Shown: in pieces, positions 1 through 9,221 of the stretch | How the letters are laid out: every line of letters begins with the position of its first letter | Numbering within the stretch: the first letter of the stretch is position 1 | Assembly: GCF_004135735.1 (NCBI RefSeq) | Contig: NZ_CP012670.1 | Coordinates: forward strand, 6,588,501 to 6,652,500 | Length of the DNA: 64,000 bases | DNA from: Sorangium cellulosum | GTDB taxonomy: Bacteria; Myxococcota_A; Polyangia; Polyangiales; Polyangiaceae | Direction: 5' to 3' | Program-made: the position numbers and the translations under genes | Notes under the pieces: generated by a model | The model's input: the letters and a program-made list of their open reading frames with translations, nothing else | Databases searched by the model: none | Told to the model about the DNA's origin: nothing

Positions 1-1031
1 TCACCCTCTTTTACTGGGACGGCGTGAGCGACCTCGTCAAGGACGTCGATTATGTCTTCTATGGCTCGTCGGGGCCGAACCGCCCTGTCGACAAGACGGG
101 AGCGTCGGTGGACGGGCCGGACCCGGGGGGAGCGCGGAGCGCCTACCCCGACGACGCGGCCGACGACGTCGCCCGGCACGCGCCACTGTCCGCCGCCGGC
201 GGGAGCTGCCGGCAGGACTTCACCGAAGGCGCCCAGATCGCGGGCGGGGGGAGCGGGGTGACCGGCGCGGTCGAGACCAGCGAGCCGCTGTCGTCGACCT
301 GGGCCGCGTGCGCCGCCGCGACGCCCGGCGAGATCGATCTCGACGGCGACGGCGTGCTCGCGGGCGACAATTGCCCTCGGACGGCGAACCCCGATCAGGC
401 GGACTCCGACGCGAACGGCGTCGGAGACGCCTGCGACCTCGACGACGACGAGGACGGCATCCGCAATGGCGCCGACAACTGCCCTTACGCGCCCAATCCG
501 ATCCAGACCGACTCGGACGCTGACGGGACGGGCGACGCTTGCGACGTGGACTCCATCGATGTCGACGCCGACGGCGTGCTCGACGCGCTGGACAATTGCC
601 CTGCCGTGGCGAATCCAGCGCAGATCGACACCGACGCCGACGGCGTGGGAGACGCGTGCGACAACTGCCAGGCCGTGGAGAACCCCGACCAGACCGACAC
701 GGAGGGCGACGGGGTCGGGGACGGCTGCGACGCGGACGACGACAACGACTTCCTGAGCGACGTGGACGACGACTGCCCGCTCGCGGCTGGTCCGCGCTCG
801 AACGGGGGTTGTCCAGGAGGGGGGATGGGCGGCGGCGCGGTCACGGCGGCGTCGAGCTCGACGTCCTCTGGCGAGGCGTCGTCCTCGTCGGGCGGCGGCA
901 CCCCGTTCAGCGGCGGGGGCAGCTGCGCGTGCCGCGCCGCGGGCAACGCGCCCCCGCACGGCGGGCGAGCGCCGTGGCTCGCGCTCGCCGGCGGGGCGTT
1001 GCTCTTCGTGCGCCGCCGGATGCGGGCTTGA
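1..1031 (+). CDS. Surface protein with thrombospondin type-3 repeats and MYXO-CTERM-like tail (5' end missing)
   Basis: The reading frame is open from base 3, and the GTG at 24 is internal, so the gene enters from outside the window. The first residues (FYWDGVSDLVKDVDYVFYG) resemble the end of a lamin-tail-type beta domain. The centre carries about five calcium-binding thrombospondin type-3 repeats of the form DxDGDGxxDxxDNCPxxxNPxQxDxDxDGxGDxCD. The tail is Ser/Gly-rich, then has a CAC motif, a short hydrophobic stretch (WLALAGGALLF) and a terminal RRRMRA. That is the layout of MYXO-CTERM sorting signals, which anchor myxobacterial proteins to the cell surface. It converges on the giant kinase gene that follows. 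The substrate or partner is unknown. The repeat and tail calls are secure; the lamin-tail call is tentative because most of the domain lies outside the window. Confidence 0.85.
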   Translation, partial: TLFYWDGVSDLVKDVDYVFYGSSGPNRPVDKTGASVDGPDPGGARSAYPDDAADDVARHAPLSAAGGSCRQDFTEGAQIAGGGSGVTGAVETSEPLSSTWAACAAATPGEIDLDGDGVLAGDNCPRTANPDQADSDANGVGDACDLDDDEDGIRNGADNCPYAPNPIQTDSDADGTGDACDVDSIDVDADGVLDALDNCPAVANPAQIDTDADGVGDACDNCQAVENPDQTDTEGDGVGDGCDADDDNDFLSDVDDDCPLAAGPRSNGGCPGGGMGGGAVTAASSSTSSGEASSSSGGGTPFSGGGSCACRAAGNAPPHGGRAPWLALAGGALLFVRRRMRA

Positions 1032-1100
1032 GGGCGAGCGACGGCGCCCCCCCCGGAACCGCTGTGATCCCGCTCGTCGCGCCCGGCATGAGCCGCGGGG

Positions 1101-4100
1101 TCAGCCCTCCCGCTGCCGCTCGAGCCGCTCCCGCATCACGTTGGGGATCCTCCCGGCGACCTCGATCGCCCTCGCGAGCGCCGCCCTCCCGTCCAGATGG
1201 CGGCCGCGCCGCGAGAGAGCGCGCGCACGGGCCTCGATGACCTCGATCTGCTCCTGCCCCACGGAGAAGCGCGCAGAGCGCTCCTCGAGCTCGTCCCACT
1301 CCGCGTCGCTCGCCTCGCGTGTCGCCAGCTCGATCATCGACCACTGCACCTCTTCCGCCGGCGCCATCTCCATCCCCTCGCGCCCCTCGGCGGCGGCCCT
1401 CACCTGCTGGCTCCGGATCGCCTCGATGATCTCGCGCGCCTTGCCCTCTTCACCCCGGTAGAGCAGCAGCCTCGCCAGGAGGAGCTGCACCACCGGCCGC
1501 GCCTCGTCCCCTCGCTGCTGACGCTCCAGCGACACGGCGCGCTCCACGTGCGCCATCGCCATGTCCAGGTTGCCCATCAGGTAGAGGTACTCGCCCAGGT
1601 TGAACTCCCCCACGAGCTCGAGCATCCCCAGCCCCAGCTCGCGCGAGATGGAGAGCAGGCGGCACAGATCCAGGATCATCCCCTCGTTGTCGCCGAGGCA
1701 GGCCCGCAAGAGCGCCCGGCTGTTGATCGCCGGCCCGAGGTGCAGGAGATCGCCGCGCCCCTCGGACATCCGGACCGCCCGATCCAGCGCCGTCCCCGCG
1801 TCGTCCAGCCGCCCGAGGCCCTGGTAAATGAACCCCAGGAGGAGCAGCGACACCACCAGCGTCTCGTACCCCTCGTCGCCCAGCGCCTCGGCCTGCGCCG
1901 CGGCGCTCTCGAACTGCCGCGCCGCCTCCTCCTCGCGGCTCTCGCGGTGCAGCGAGCGCGCCACCGCCATCGCGAGGCGCGCCGAGAGCGCCGGCGGCAG
2001 CTCGCCCTTGACGCGCGCGTTCGCCTCCTCGACCCGCTCCTTCGAGCGCGCGTAGTCGTCCATCCAGTCGAGCGCCGTGGCCTCGTCGAGGAGGATCTCG
2101 AGCAGCTCGGCCTCGTTCCTCTCCTCGATCGCCATCGCGCGCGCGCGGTCCAGATCGCCGAGCGCGTCGTGATAGCGACCCAGCCGGTAGCGCATGAGCC
2201 CCCGGCCCCGGTACGCCGCCCTCCGCCGCGCCCCGCGCTCCTCGACGGGCTGCGCCAGCGCGCGGCTGTAGTGGAGCTCCGCCTCGACGTACGCGTGCCG
2301 CGCCCGCGCCCGCTCGGCCAGCTCCAGGTAGGCCTCCTCCGCCACCCGAGCGAGCCCGGCCTCGGCCGCGTGGTACGCGATCTTGAAGCGCCGCTGCTCG
2401 CGGCTCTCGTGGGTCGCCTCGCGGTGGTGATCGTACGCCGCCAGGTGAATCTGCCGCCGCTCGACCTCGGAGACGCCCCGCGCGATCGCCTCCCTCACCA
2501 GCGCGTGGCGGAAGCTCAGCCGGCCCCTCCGATCGACGACCAGCATGCCCGCCTCGAACAGCCGCTCGGTCCCGACGCGCGCGTCGAGCGGAAACGCCGC
2601 GCCGTCGCCGCGCCGATCCAGGTGGCTCAGCACGCCCGCGATCTCGTCGATCGACACCTCGGCGCCGAGCAGCGAGACGAGCCGCGCGTGCGCCCCGAGC
2701 GCCGCGCCGAGCGCCGCGAGCTCGCCCTGCGCGAGCGGTTCGATGTGCGGCAGCGCCGGCAGGCGATCGAGCTCGTCGGTCGCGAGGTACCACGCGTCGC
2801 CCCGGGGGTGCCGGCGCAGGATCCCCTCGCGCTTGAGCCCGTGCACGAGCTCCACGAGCAAGAGCGGCACCCCCTGCGAGCGCTCCAGCAGGCGATCGAT
2901 CGCCGGCTCGGGCACGTCCCGCGCGGGCAGGAGCAGCCGCCGGCACAGCGCCCGCGCGCTCTCGGGATCGAGCGGGCCGAGCCGCACGGCCTCGCGCCGC
3001 GCGGCCCGCTCGCCCCAGGAGGGGTGCGCCTCCGCGAAGGCCGAGCGCCCCATCGCGCAGATCCACAGCGGCGTGGCCGCGTCGGCGAGCGCCGCGTACT
3101 CGAGCGCCGCGAGCGTCGCGTCGTGCGCGTAGTGCGCGTCGTCGAGGACGACGATCACGGGCGACGAGGCCGCGCGCCGGCGCAGGCACTCGCCCGCCGC
3201 GCGCACGCGCGCCGAGCGCAGCGCGCCGGGCGCGGCCTTGAGCGCCTCGATCTCCGGGAAGACCTCGCCGCCCGTCCGCTCGTCCACCCAGCCGAGCGCC
3301 ATGGCCAGCCCCGAGCCCAGCACCTCGCCGAGCGCCGGACCGAGCTGCCCCGCGAGCGCCGCCCGGGCGCCGCTCTCCGGCGGCACCTCGGCCACGTCGA
3401 GCACCTCGCGCACGAGCTCGTGGAGCGTCGCGTCCTCGACGCCGCTCGTCGGCTCCTGGCCGCGCAGCTCGATCAGGCGGACGTGCGGCAGGCGCGCCCG
3501 GAGCTGCTTGCCGAGCTCGGCGAACAGGCGGCTCTTCCCGTACCCCGGCTCGCCGACCACGGACACGACCGTGGGCAGCTTGAGGCGGAGCGCCTCCTCC
3601 GCGCTCTCCAGGAGCTGGTCGAGCACGTCGCGGCGGCCGATGAACGCGTCCGGGCGCGTCTGCTCGCGCGACGTACCGGCGTTGCTGGACGTCTCCTCCG
3701 CGGCCGCAGGGGGCGCCTCGGGGAGCGCGGCCGCGGCCGCGGGCGTGAGGAACGAGCCCACGGGACCGGAGGCGGACGGCCACCGCTCCGCCCGGGAGAA
3801 GAGCGGGCTCAGGAACCGCAGCGCCCCGTCCGGCCGCGCCTGGACCGAGACGGGCGCGAGATCGATGAGGACCCGCTCGCACAGCCCTCCCCGCAGCAGC
3901 TCGTCGGCCGCGCGCCGCGCGTGATGCGCCGGGTTCCCCGCGCTCCCGTGGCCGAAGACGGCCGCGTAGCGCGAGCCGGAGGCGTGCGCGAGCTCGCCGC
4001 CGAGGGCCCGGATCCGGCGCTGCACGGCCACCCGATCGGCCGCCCCCTCGAAGAACAGGATCCCCACCGCGCGGCGCTGGACGCCGCCCGTCGAGCGCAG

Positions 4101-5102
4101 CATCCCGCTCTCGCTCGGCGCGAGCCCGTCCCCGAGCGCGCGCTCCAGGGCGCCGCGGAGCTCGGTCGCGCTCGCGAACCGGTCGCTCCGCTCCTTGGCG
4201 AGGCAGCGATGCACGAGCTCCTCGAGCGCCGCGGGCACCGCCGCGCGCGCCGACAGGCGCGGGGGCCTGCGGCTCTTGTGATCCTCGAGCACGGCCGCGC
4301 GCGGCCCCCAGAACGGAGGCCGGCCCGCGAACAGCTCGTACAGGATGACCCCCATCGCGTAGATGTCCGTGCGCGCGTCCAGGTCAGCCCGCCCGGCGGA
4401 CTGCTCCGGCGCCATGTACTCCGCCGTCCCCAGCGCCAGATCCGCGTCCAGCGCGTCGTCGCGCCGCCCCACGACGCGGGCGATGCCGAAGTCGATCAGG
4501 GTCGCCTGCCCCGCGCTGTCGATGAAGATGTTCTCGGGCTTGAGATCGCAGTGCACGTAGCCGCGCGCGTGCACGGCCTCCAGGGCCGTGAGCGTCGCGA
4601 GGCCGAGGCGGCCAGCCTCGTCGATGCCCGGCGCCGGGCGCGCCGCGAGGCGCGCCGCGAGCGTGGGCGCGGCGATGTGCCCGATCACCGCGTAGGGCGA
4701 GCCGTCGTCGAGCAGGCCGTAGGCGTGCACCGCCGGCACGTGGGGGCCCCCCACGGCGAGGAGCGCGTCGATCTCGCGCCGGAGGTACACGCCCGCGTCG
4801 CGCCGATCGGCGCGCGCGAGCTTGATCGCCACGGGCGCCCCGCCGCCCTCGGGCTCGGCCTCGAAGACGGTGCCGAAGCCGCCGCGCCCCAGGACCCTGC
4901 GGGTCTGGTAGCCGTCGAACCGCGGCTGCGCCACGAGGACGACCTCGGTGATGTCCAGCGGGGCCGCCTCGTCGAGCGGCCGAGGCTCAGGCTGCGGGCA
5001 CTCGGGGCACGCGCCCTGGTTCCGCCGTCCGCACGACGGGCATCGCCGGGCTTCGATGGGTAAGCAAGCTGGACCCTCGCCGCGAAGGGCTTCGGAGCGC
5101 AT
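1101..5102 (-). CDS. Giant Ser/Thr kinase - AAA ATPase - TPR regulator (copy 1)
   Basis: A 1333-residue PknK-type signalling protein. Order of parts: N-terminal zinc ribbon (CPSC...CPEC, residues 21-35), protein kinase domain (about 64-320; glycine loop GRGGFG, lysine 94 in VAIK, catalytic loop HCDLKPEN at 184-191, DFG 204-206, APE 231-233), a linker that may be a degenerate nucleotidyl-cyclase-like domain (about 345-435), an AAA-type ATPase (Walker A GEPGYGKS at 517-524, Walker B VIVVLDDAH near 650), then TPR-like helical repeats to the C-terminus. The usual HRD arginine is cysteine. Start: TAGGAGGGG overlaps the stop of the upstream NALTP gene, 8 bp before the ATG, so the two genes form an operon. 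The protein at 9304-13311 is a close paralogue. Such proteins are thought to couple phosphorylation to multiprotein scaffolding; targets are unknown. Confidence 0.93.
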   Translation of the reverse strand: MRSEALRGEGPACLPIEARRCPSCGRRNQGACPECPQPEPRPLDEAAPLDITEVVLVAQPRFDGYQTRRVLGRGGFGTVFEAEPEGGGAPVAIKLARADRRDAGVYLRREIDALLAVGGPHVPAVHAYGLLDDGSPYAVIGHIAAPTLAARLAARPAPGIDEAGRLGLATLTALEAVHARGYVHCDLKPENIFIDSAGQATLIDFGIARVVGRRDDALDADLALGTAEYMAPEQSAGRADLDARTDIYAMGVILYELFAGRPPFWGPRAAVLEDHKSRRPPRLSARAAVPAALEELVHRCLAKERSDRFASATELRGALERALGDGLAPSESGMLRSTGGVQRRAVGILFFEGAADRVAVQRRIRALGGELAHASGSRYAAVFGHGSAGNPAHHARRAADELLRGGLCERVLIDLAPVSVQARPDGALRFLSPLFSRAERWPSASGPVGSFLTPAAAAALPEAPPAAAEETSSNAGTSREQTRPDAFIGRRDVLDQLLESAEEALRLKLPTVVSVVGEPGYGKSRLFAELGKQLRARLPHVRLIELRGQEPTSGVEDATLHELVREVLDVAEVPPESGARAALAGQLGPALGEVLGSGLAMALGWVDERTGGEVFPEIEALKAAPGALRSARVRAAGECLRRRAASSPVIVVLDDAHYAHDATLAALEYAALADAATPLWICAMGRSAFAEAHPSWGERAARREAVRLGPLDPESARALCRRLLLPARDVPEPAIDRLLERSQGVPLLLVELVHGLKREGILRRHPRGDAWYLATDELDRLPALPHIEPLAQGELAALGAALGAHARLVSLLGAEVSIDEIAGVLSHLDRRGDGAAFPLDARVGTERLFEAGMLVVDRRGRLSFRHALVREAIARGVSEVERRQIHLAAYDHHREATHESREQRRFKIAYHAAEAGLARVAEEAYLELAERARARHAYVEAELHYSRALAQPVEERGARRRAAYRGRGLMRYRLGRYHDALGDLDRARAMAIEERNEAELLEILLDEATALDWMDDYARSKERVEEANARVKGELPPALSARLAMAVARSLHRESREEEAARQFESAAAQAEALGDEGYETLVVSLLLLGFIYQGLGRLDDAGTALDRAVRMSEGRGDLLHLGPAINSRALLRACLGDNEGMILDLCRLLSISRELGLGMLELVGEFNLGEYLYLMGNLDMAMAHVERAVSLERQQRGDEARPVVQLLLARLLLYRGEEGKAREIIEAIRSQQVRAAAEGREGMEMAPAEEVQWSMIELATREASDAEWDELEERSARFSVGQEQIEVIEARARALSRRGRHLDGRAALARAIEVAGRIPNVMRERLERQREG

Positions 5103-5110
5103 TGCCCCTC

Positions 5111-5986
5111 CTAGGGCACGAACGTCGTGAGCACGTTATAGTTATTGTAGCTACCGACGCCACAGCTTCTGAAGTGGTTGCTGGGGACGGCGTCGTTGGA
5201 GGGGTCCACCACGCACCAGTACTCGCACGGGCCCACGAGGGTGATCGCGCCGCACGGCCTCGCGATCGGGTCCCCGGTCACAGGATCGGTCTCGATGTGC
5301 CCCACCGCACATTCACGTCCCCTCTCCACCGCGCGGGTCCAGCCATCGGAGTAGCAGGCGCGCACCCATGGCGTCGACGTGAACAGGTTTCCCCAGAACG
5401 CCCCCTCCCTGAACTTGTACGTCGAGCGCTCCGCCTCCGTCGAGCCCGTCTTCTGGTGGGTGCCGCGTGAGGAGATCATGACCGCGGTGCCGTACCAGTT
5501 GGTCCGGGAGGCGAGGCACGCCGTGACCCACTCCTTCTGGTAGTCGTCGGCGAGCGGGTGGTGCACCCACCAGTCCGCGAACCCGAGGTCGCCGTGGTAC
5601 ACCTCCTGATGAACGGTCCCGGCGCTGTCGGTCCAGGAGAACGAGAACGACTGGTCCGGCCTCAGCGCGCAGCTCACGATGTAGCGGAGGAGCTCCCTCG
5701 ACAGGGCGCCTCGGGTCCCCGGGTCGGTGATGGCCGTCATCGCGGTCGGGCTGATCGAGTTCGGCGTCAGCGCGTTCGGCGTCAGCGCGTTCGGCGTCAG
5801 CGCGTTCGGCGTCAGCGCGTTCGGCGTCAGCGCGTTCAGGAGAAGACCGTTTCCGTTGATGATCGCGCCCGTCGCCTCGTCGACGAGCTCCTCCGCGCTC
5901 ACGTCGTCGCCATCGGCCACGGCGCACGCTGCAAAATTCAAGGACATGGTGCAAATCGACAGGGTTCGCATCCATCCAGCAAGCAT
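5111..5986 (-). CDS. NALTP pentapeptide-array exported protein (copy 1)
   Basis: A 291-residue protein of unknown function. The ATG at 5986 was chosen because AAAGGGGG precedes it, as in copy 2; the open frame reaches further upstream to 6055. It has a hydrophobic signal region ending in FAAC, a weak lipobox. An array follows of five NALTP units plus NSISP, then a conserved globular part with motifs LSRELLRYIVSCAL, FSFSWTD, CLASRTNWYG, REGAFWGN, RACYS and CAVGH, and several cysteines that could form disulfides. Paralogues lie at 6705-7592 and 13320-14231. It is cotranscribed with the giant kinase downstream, so an exported ligand, sensor or substrate of that pathway is plausible, but this rests on context only. 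NALxP arrays occur in uncharacterised myxobacterial proteins; I know of no established role. Confidence 0.82.
   Translation of the reverse strand: MLAGWMRTLSICTMSLNFAACAVADGDDVSAEELVDEATGAIINGNGLLLNALTPNALTPNALTPNALTPNALTPNSISPTAMTAITDPGTRGALSRELLRYIVSCALRPDQSFSFSWTDSAGTVHQEVYHGDLGFADWWVHHPLADDYQKEWVTACLASRTNWYGTAVMISSRGTHQKTGSTEAERSTYKFREGAFWGNLFTSTPWVRACYSDGWTRAVERGRECAVGHIETDPVTGDPIARPCGAITLVGPCEYWCVVDPSNDAVPSNHFRSCGVGSYNNYNVLTTFVP
5757..5838. repeat. 15-bp tandem array encoding NALTP units (copy 1)
   Basis: The 15-bp unit GCGTTCGGCGTCAGC (plus-strand reading) is repeated without nucleotide change about five times inside the NALTP gene. All units here carry GGCGTC, while copy 3 carries GGGGTC throughout. 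The arrays have therefore been homogenised separately within each locus. Confidence 0.9.
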
Positions 5987-6039
5987 CACGGGGCCCCCTT
6001 TCCACGGTGGGTCCGGGCGTTCAGAGTCGAGGGACGGCA

Positions 6040-6082
6040 GCGAACATGTTATCATTTAAAGACGCATCTGTGAATATCATTC
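6040..6082. promoter_or_regulatory. Divergent intergenic region with degenerate conserved operator (copy 1)
   Basis: Bases 6048-6063 read GTTATCATTTAAAGAC, followed by GCATCTGTGAATAT. This lines up with GTTACCATTTGGTAAC-GCTTCTGTATAT at copy 2 and the matching site at copy 3. Here the right half of the palindrome is eroded, as is the small kinase it would have served. The NALTP gene on the other side is intact. Confidence 0.55.
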
Positions 6083-6125
6083 ATCGGATGCCCTGCACAC
6101 CCGACGCGCCGCACGTGTCGACGCG

Positions 6126-6330
6126 TTGAAGGGAGACGAGAACGGATCGCCCTCGGACTTCGAGCGGTCCGACGCGCGGGCGACCGCCTGCGCCCCGCGC
6201 GGCGCGTCGAGCCGCCGTGCGGTGTCGAGGCGGTGCTGGCGCTATCCACGCCGCGATGCACGCCGGTTCAAGAGAGCCCGCACGCCGTCGCGTGCTCACC
6301 GAGGCGGTGGCCCAGGCCGCGCTCGAGTAG
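6126..6330 (+). pseudogene. Remnant of the small NALTP-linked Ser/Thr kinase (copy 1)
   Basis: Starting at TTG 6126 the frame reads MKGDENGSPSDFERSDAR, matching the N-terminus of the intact kinase at 7780 (MTEDEEETRPFSDFERSASR). After scrambled, partly deleted sequence, 6292-6330 reads VLTEAVAQAALE then a stop, matching VLSEAVAHSRRVVE of the intact kinase just after its invariant lysine. Everything downstream, including the catalytic loop, is missing. Position and orientation relative to the NALTP gene match the intact divergent pair at copy 2. The evidence is two short matches in the right order. Confidence 0.65.
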
Positions 6331-6704
6331 AGCGACGCGCGCTCGAGTCGGGGTGTCGCGTCAATTGTCCCATCGCAGCAACGAGAAAATCAATCACCCA
6401 TGTGAAACGAACCACCACTGCACACATGGACTGGAGCGCCTCATGGCATGCGCTCCATGCGAAGATCCGCGCCGACCCCCTGTTGGCTTATGCCCAGGAC
6501 ATCATCACCCCTGGTGCCGGAGCAAACCTCCGCAGGGGCTGAACCGCTTCAGCGCTCCGTGGGGCCCGAGCACACCTGCGAGCCGCTCGCACCGATCGGC
6601 GGACCGACGGTGGAAGCTCTCGGTGATGTCCATAGGGGTGTCGCCCTCCGGTCGGCGCGATGGCGCGGCGTGCGCGCGGGGCACGGCCCCGGGGCGCGCC
6701 CGCG
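6331..6704. other. Intergenic stretch where a giant kinase would be expected
   Basis: In copies 1 and 3 the giant kinase starts 8 bp after the NALTP stop. Here, downstream of the copy 2 NALTP gene, 374 bp hold no recognisable kinase start, zinc ribbon or ATPase motif on either strand. Short open frames such as 6426-6542 have no recognisable family. The giant kinase was either deleted from this copy or never present. Confidence 0.6.
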
Positions 6705-7592
6705 TCAGGGCGCTGTGATGAAGGACGTGATCACCTCGCTCGTGCGTATCCAGGGCGAGCTCGCGGGGTTCTCAAGACACCCGCGGTAGAACCCTGTGTC
6801 GGAGTCCTGCCAGTTGCATACGTCGTCGCAGGCGCCGGCGAGCGAGATGGCACCACACGGCTGAACGGCCTCGACCCCGGCGCCGGGGTCGCTGACGACG
6901 TGCCCGGCCGCGCAGTCACGCAGCACCTCACGCGCACGGGCCGCGTTGTCCGGGACGTGGCAGGCGCGCACGTACGGCGTCGGGCCGAACAGGTTGCCCC
7001 AGAACGCGCCCTCTCTCAACGGGTAGACCGAGCGCTCCGCCGGCCCCGCGCCCAGCGCGTTCTCACTGTAGCGCAAGGAGACCATCACCGAGACGCCATA
7101 CCAGTTCGTCCGCGCCGCGAGACAGGCCGTGACCAGCCTCTGATAGAACCCGTCGCTCGAGATGCCACCGTAGATCCACCACGGCACGATCCCGAGCTCG
7201 CCGCGGAATGTCTCTGCGTGGACGACCCCGGTGCCGTCGGTCCACGAGAACGAGAACACCTGGTCGCGTGAGAGGGCGCAGCTCACGATGTAGCGCACGA
7301 GCTCCCTTGACAGGGTGCCGCTTGGTCCTGGATCCTGGATGGCTGCGAGCGCGTTCGGCGTCAGCGCGGCCGGCGTCAGCGCGTTCGGCGTCAAGGCGTT
7401 CGGCGCCAAGGCGTTCGGCGTCAGCGCGTTCGGCGTCAGCGCGTTGGCCAGGAAGCCGTTCCCGGCAAGGACCGCGCTCTCGTCTCCTTGGATGAGCTCT
7501 TCCGACCCCTCCTCAACCTCGGCGCCGATGCAGGCAGCGGTGAGCAGAGGTACTGCGAGGAGCGCAACAGTCCGCGTGCGGCAAGGAATCAT
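6705..7592 (-). CDS. NALTP pentapeptide-array lipoprotein (copy 2)
   Basis: A 295-residue paralogue of the proteins at 5111 and 13320. The ATG at 7592 follows AAAGGGGGACCCTG. A signal peptide ends in a good lipobox, LTAAC (cysteine near residue 21), predicting a lipoprotein. The array has seven units, some diverged (NALAP, AALTP). The globular part keeps all family motifs: LSRELVRYIVSCAL, FSFSWTD, CLAARTNWYG, REGAFWGN, RACHV, CAAGH. Unlike copies 1 and 3 it has no giant kinase behind it; instead it sits back to back with an intact small kinase, 188 bp away, across a conserved palindrome. Function unknown. Confidence 0.85.
   Translation of the reverse strand: MIPCRTRTVALLAVPLLTAACIGAEVEEGSEELIQGDESAVLAGNGFLANALTPNALTPNALAPNALTPNALTPAALTPNALAAIQDPGPSGTLSRELVRYIVSCALSRDQVFSFSWTDGTGVVHAETFRGELGIVPWWIYGGISSDGFYQRLVTACLAARTNWYGVSVMVSLRYSENALGAGPAERSVYPLREGAFWGNLFGPTPYVRACHVPDNAARAREVLRDCAAGHVVSDPGAGVEAVQPCGAISLAGACDDVCNWQDSDTGFYRGCLENPASSPWIRTSEVITSFITAP
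7348..7449. repeat. 15-bp tandem array encoding NALTP units (copy 2)
   Basis: Seven 15-bp units, more diverged than in the other two copies (GGCGTC, GGCGCC and GCCGGC variants). This suggests an older or less recently homogenised array. Confidence 0.85.
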
Positions 7593-7640
7593 CAGGGTCC
7601 CCCTTTCGACGCTGGGTCCCAGCGTTTAAGGTCGAGTAGC

Positions 7641-7697
7641 GGGAAAGTTTAAGTTACCATTTGGTAACGCTTCTGTATATGGATTTAACAATCCATA
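7641..7697. promoter_or_regulatory. Operator-like palindromes between divergent NALTP and kinase genes (copy 2)
   Basis: Bases 7653-7668 form a perfect inverted repeat GTTACC-ATTT-GGTAAC, and 7678-7697 form a second one, TATGGATT-TAAC-AATCCATA. The first is conserved at copy 3 (14292-14307) and, degenerate, at copy 1 (6048-6063), embedded in further conserved bases GCTTCTGTATAT. A weak plus-strand -35/-10 pair (TTACCA, 16 bp, TATATG) would overlap the palindrome. A shared dimeric regulator controlling both divergent genes is the inference. Confidence 0.6.
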
Positions 7698-7779
7698 CTT
7701 CCAGTTCCTTCAGCTCGATACTCGAAGCGCGCCGGCGGCGCCCCCTTGACGCGCACAACGCGCCGCACAAAGAGGCACG

Positions 7780-9201
7780 ATGACAGAAGATGAGGAAGAG
7801 ACCAGGCCGTTTTCGGACTTCGAGAGGTCGGCCTCGCGCGGCGAGCTCCCGCCGGGCACCCCGGCCGGCGAGTACATCCTCGAAGGGTTCATCGCGCGTG
7901 GTGGCTGCGGTGTGGTGTATGCGGCGAGGCACACCCGCTCAGGGAAGCCCGCCGCTGTCAAGGTGCTGAGCGAGGCGGTGGCCCACTCACGCCGTGTGGT
8001 CGAGCGGTTCGCGCGCGAGATCGAGGTGCTGCGGTCGATATCGCACCCCAACATCGTGGAGATCTACGAGGTGGGCGAGCTGAACGACTACCAGCCCTTT
8101 TACGTCATGGAGCGCCTCGAGGGCCAGACGCTGGACGCCCTGATCCGGGCCGAGACACGGCTCGCGCCCCGCGAGGTGCTGGCGCTGATGGAGCCAGTAT
8201 GCGCGGCGCTCACAGCGGCACACACAGCCGGGATCATCCACCGGGATGTCAAGGCGAGCAACATCTTCATCTGCTCGGGCGTGCCGCGTACCGTGAAGCT
8301 CCTCGATTTCGGGATTGCCAAGATGATGGCCCCCGAGGAGGGCTCCACCTGGCTCACCACGGCCGGACGTATGCCCGGGACGCCATCCATCATGGCACCG
8401 GAGCAGATCCTGGGCGGCCCCATCGATGCACGGGTGGACGTCTATGCGCTCGGCGTACTCCTCCATCGTATGTTGGTGGGTCGATTACCGTTCCATACAC
8501 ACGACATGGACGAGATGGTGCGGAAGCACCTGGAGGAGGCGCCGCTGCCGCCTAGCCTGCGGGTTCCGCTGCCCATCGAGCTCGACGCGGCGGTGCTGCG
8601 GTGCATGGAGAAGCGGCGGGAGCGGCGATTCGGGTCGGTCGACGAGCTGATGCGCGCGCTCCGGGAGGCCATCGGGGGGCCCTCGTCGAGCGTGCGGAGC
8701 GGGCCCGATCCGACGCAGTCCGCCGTGGCGGTGTACCTCGAGGTCCGGATGCGCGGCGGCGGCGTCGACGATCTCGACGACGCGCTGGCCGCCGATATTG
8801 GCCAGGTGCTCGACATCGGCGAGTCGCAGCTCGCGCGCGCGGGGTTCACCCTGGCGTCGATCACGGGCAACGAGGTGCTCGGCGTGCGCCTGCTCCCGAC
8901 GGACGCGGACGAGGAGCGGCGAGCGCGGCGCGCGGCGCTCGCGACCGCGGCGGAGGTGCACGAGGCGCTGGCCCGGCGCGCCGACGCGGACGCGCGCGTG
9001 CATGTCAACGTGTGCGTGCACGCGGACGAGGTGCAGGTGCGCCCCGCGCTTCAGCTCGAGATCACGGGAGGCGCGCTGCTGTGCGCGGGCCTGTGGGCGC
9101 CCGGAGCCGAGGTGCAGGGGGTCTTCGCGACGCCGAGCGCGACCGCCGGGTTGCTCGCCGAGGAGCTCCCCGAGGTCCGCGTCGCCCGAGCTCGTCCCTG
9201 A
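7780..9201 (+). CDS. Small NALTP-linked Ser/Thr kinase with C-terminal cyclase-like domain (intact copy)
   Basis: A 473-residue cytoplasmic kinase. The kinase domain spans about 32-295: glycine loop ARGGCGVV, lysine 61 in AAVKV, HRD 154-156 in HRDVKASN, DFG 176-178, and MAPEQ, all intact. The C-terminal part (about 308-470) has the alternating beta/alpha pattern of a class III nucleotidyl-cyclase-like domain, but without the metal-binding residues I would expect, so it is probably regulatory. No transmembrane segment is seen. It is transcribed away from the copy 2 NALTP gene and converges on the second giant kinase across a strong terminator. Relatives at 6126 and 14442 are ruined, making this the only working copy in the window. 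Confidence 0.9.
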   Translation: MTEDEEETRPFSDFERSASRGELPPGTPAGEYILEGFIARGGCGVVYAARHTRSGKPAAVKVLSEAVAHSRRVVERFAREIEVLRSISHPNIVEIYEVGELNDYQPFYVMERLEGQTLDALIRAETRLAPREVLALMEPVCAALTAAHTAGIIHRDVKASNIFICSGVPRTVKLLDFGIAKMMAPEEGSTWLTTAGRMPGTPSIMAPEQILGGPIDARVDVYALGVLLHRMLVGRLPFHTHDMDEMVRKHLEEAPLPPSLRVPLPIELDAAVLRCMEKRRERRFGSVDELMRALREAIGGPSSSVRSGPDPTQSAVAVYLEVRMRGGGVDDLDDALAADIGQVLDIGESQLARAGFTLASITGNEVLGVRLLPTDADEERRARRAALATAAEVHEALARRADADARVHVNVCVHADEVQVRPALQLEITGGALLCAGLWAPGAEVQGVFATPSATAGLLAEELPEVRVARARP

Positions 9202-9221
9202 TCCGTCGCGGAAGGGCCTGT

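Noticed and set aside
1197..5063. 1288-codon open frame on the plus strand
   Set aside because: It mirrors the giant kinase gene; the product is Arg/Leu/Glu low-complexity with no domain. High GC keeps the opposite strand open.
6640..6704. Possible giant-kinase relic downstream of the copy 2 NALTP gene (a minus-strand MDITE stretch)
   Set aside because: Only four residues match the giant kinase and the rest does not follow; not enough to call a remnant.
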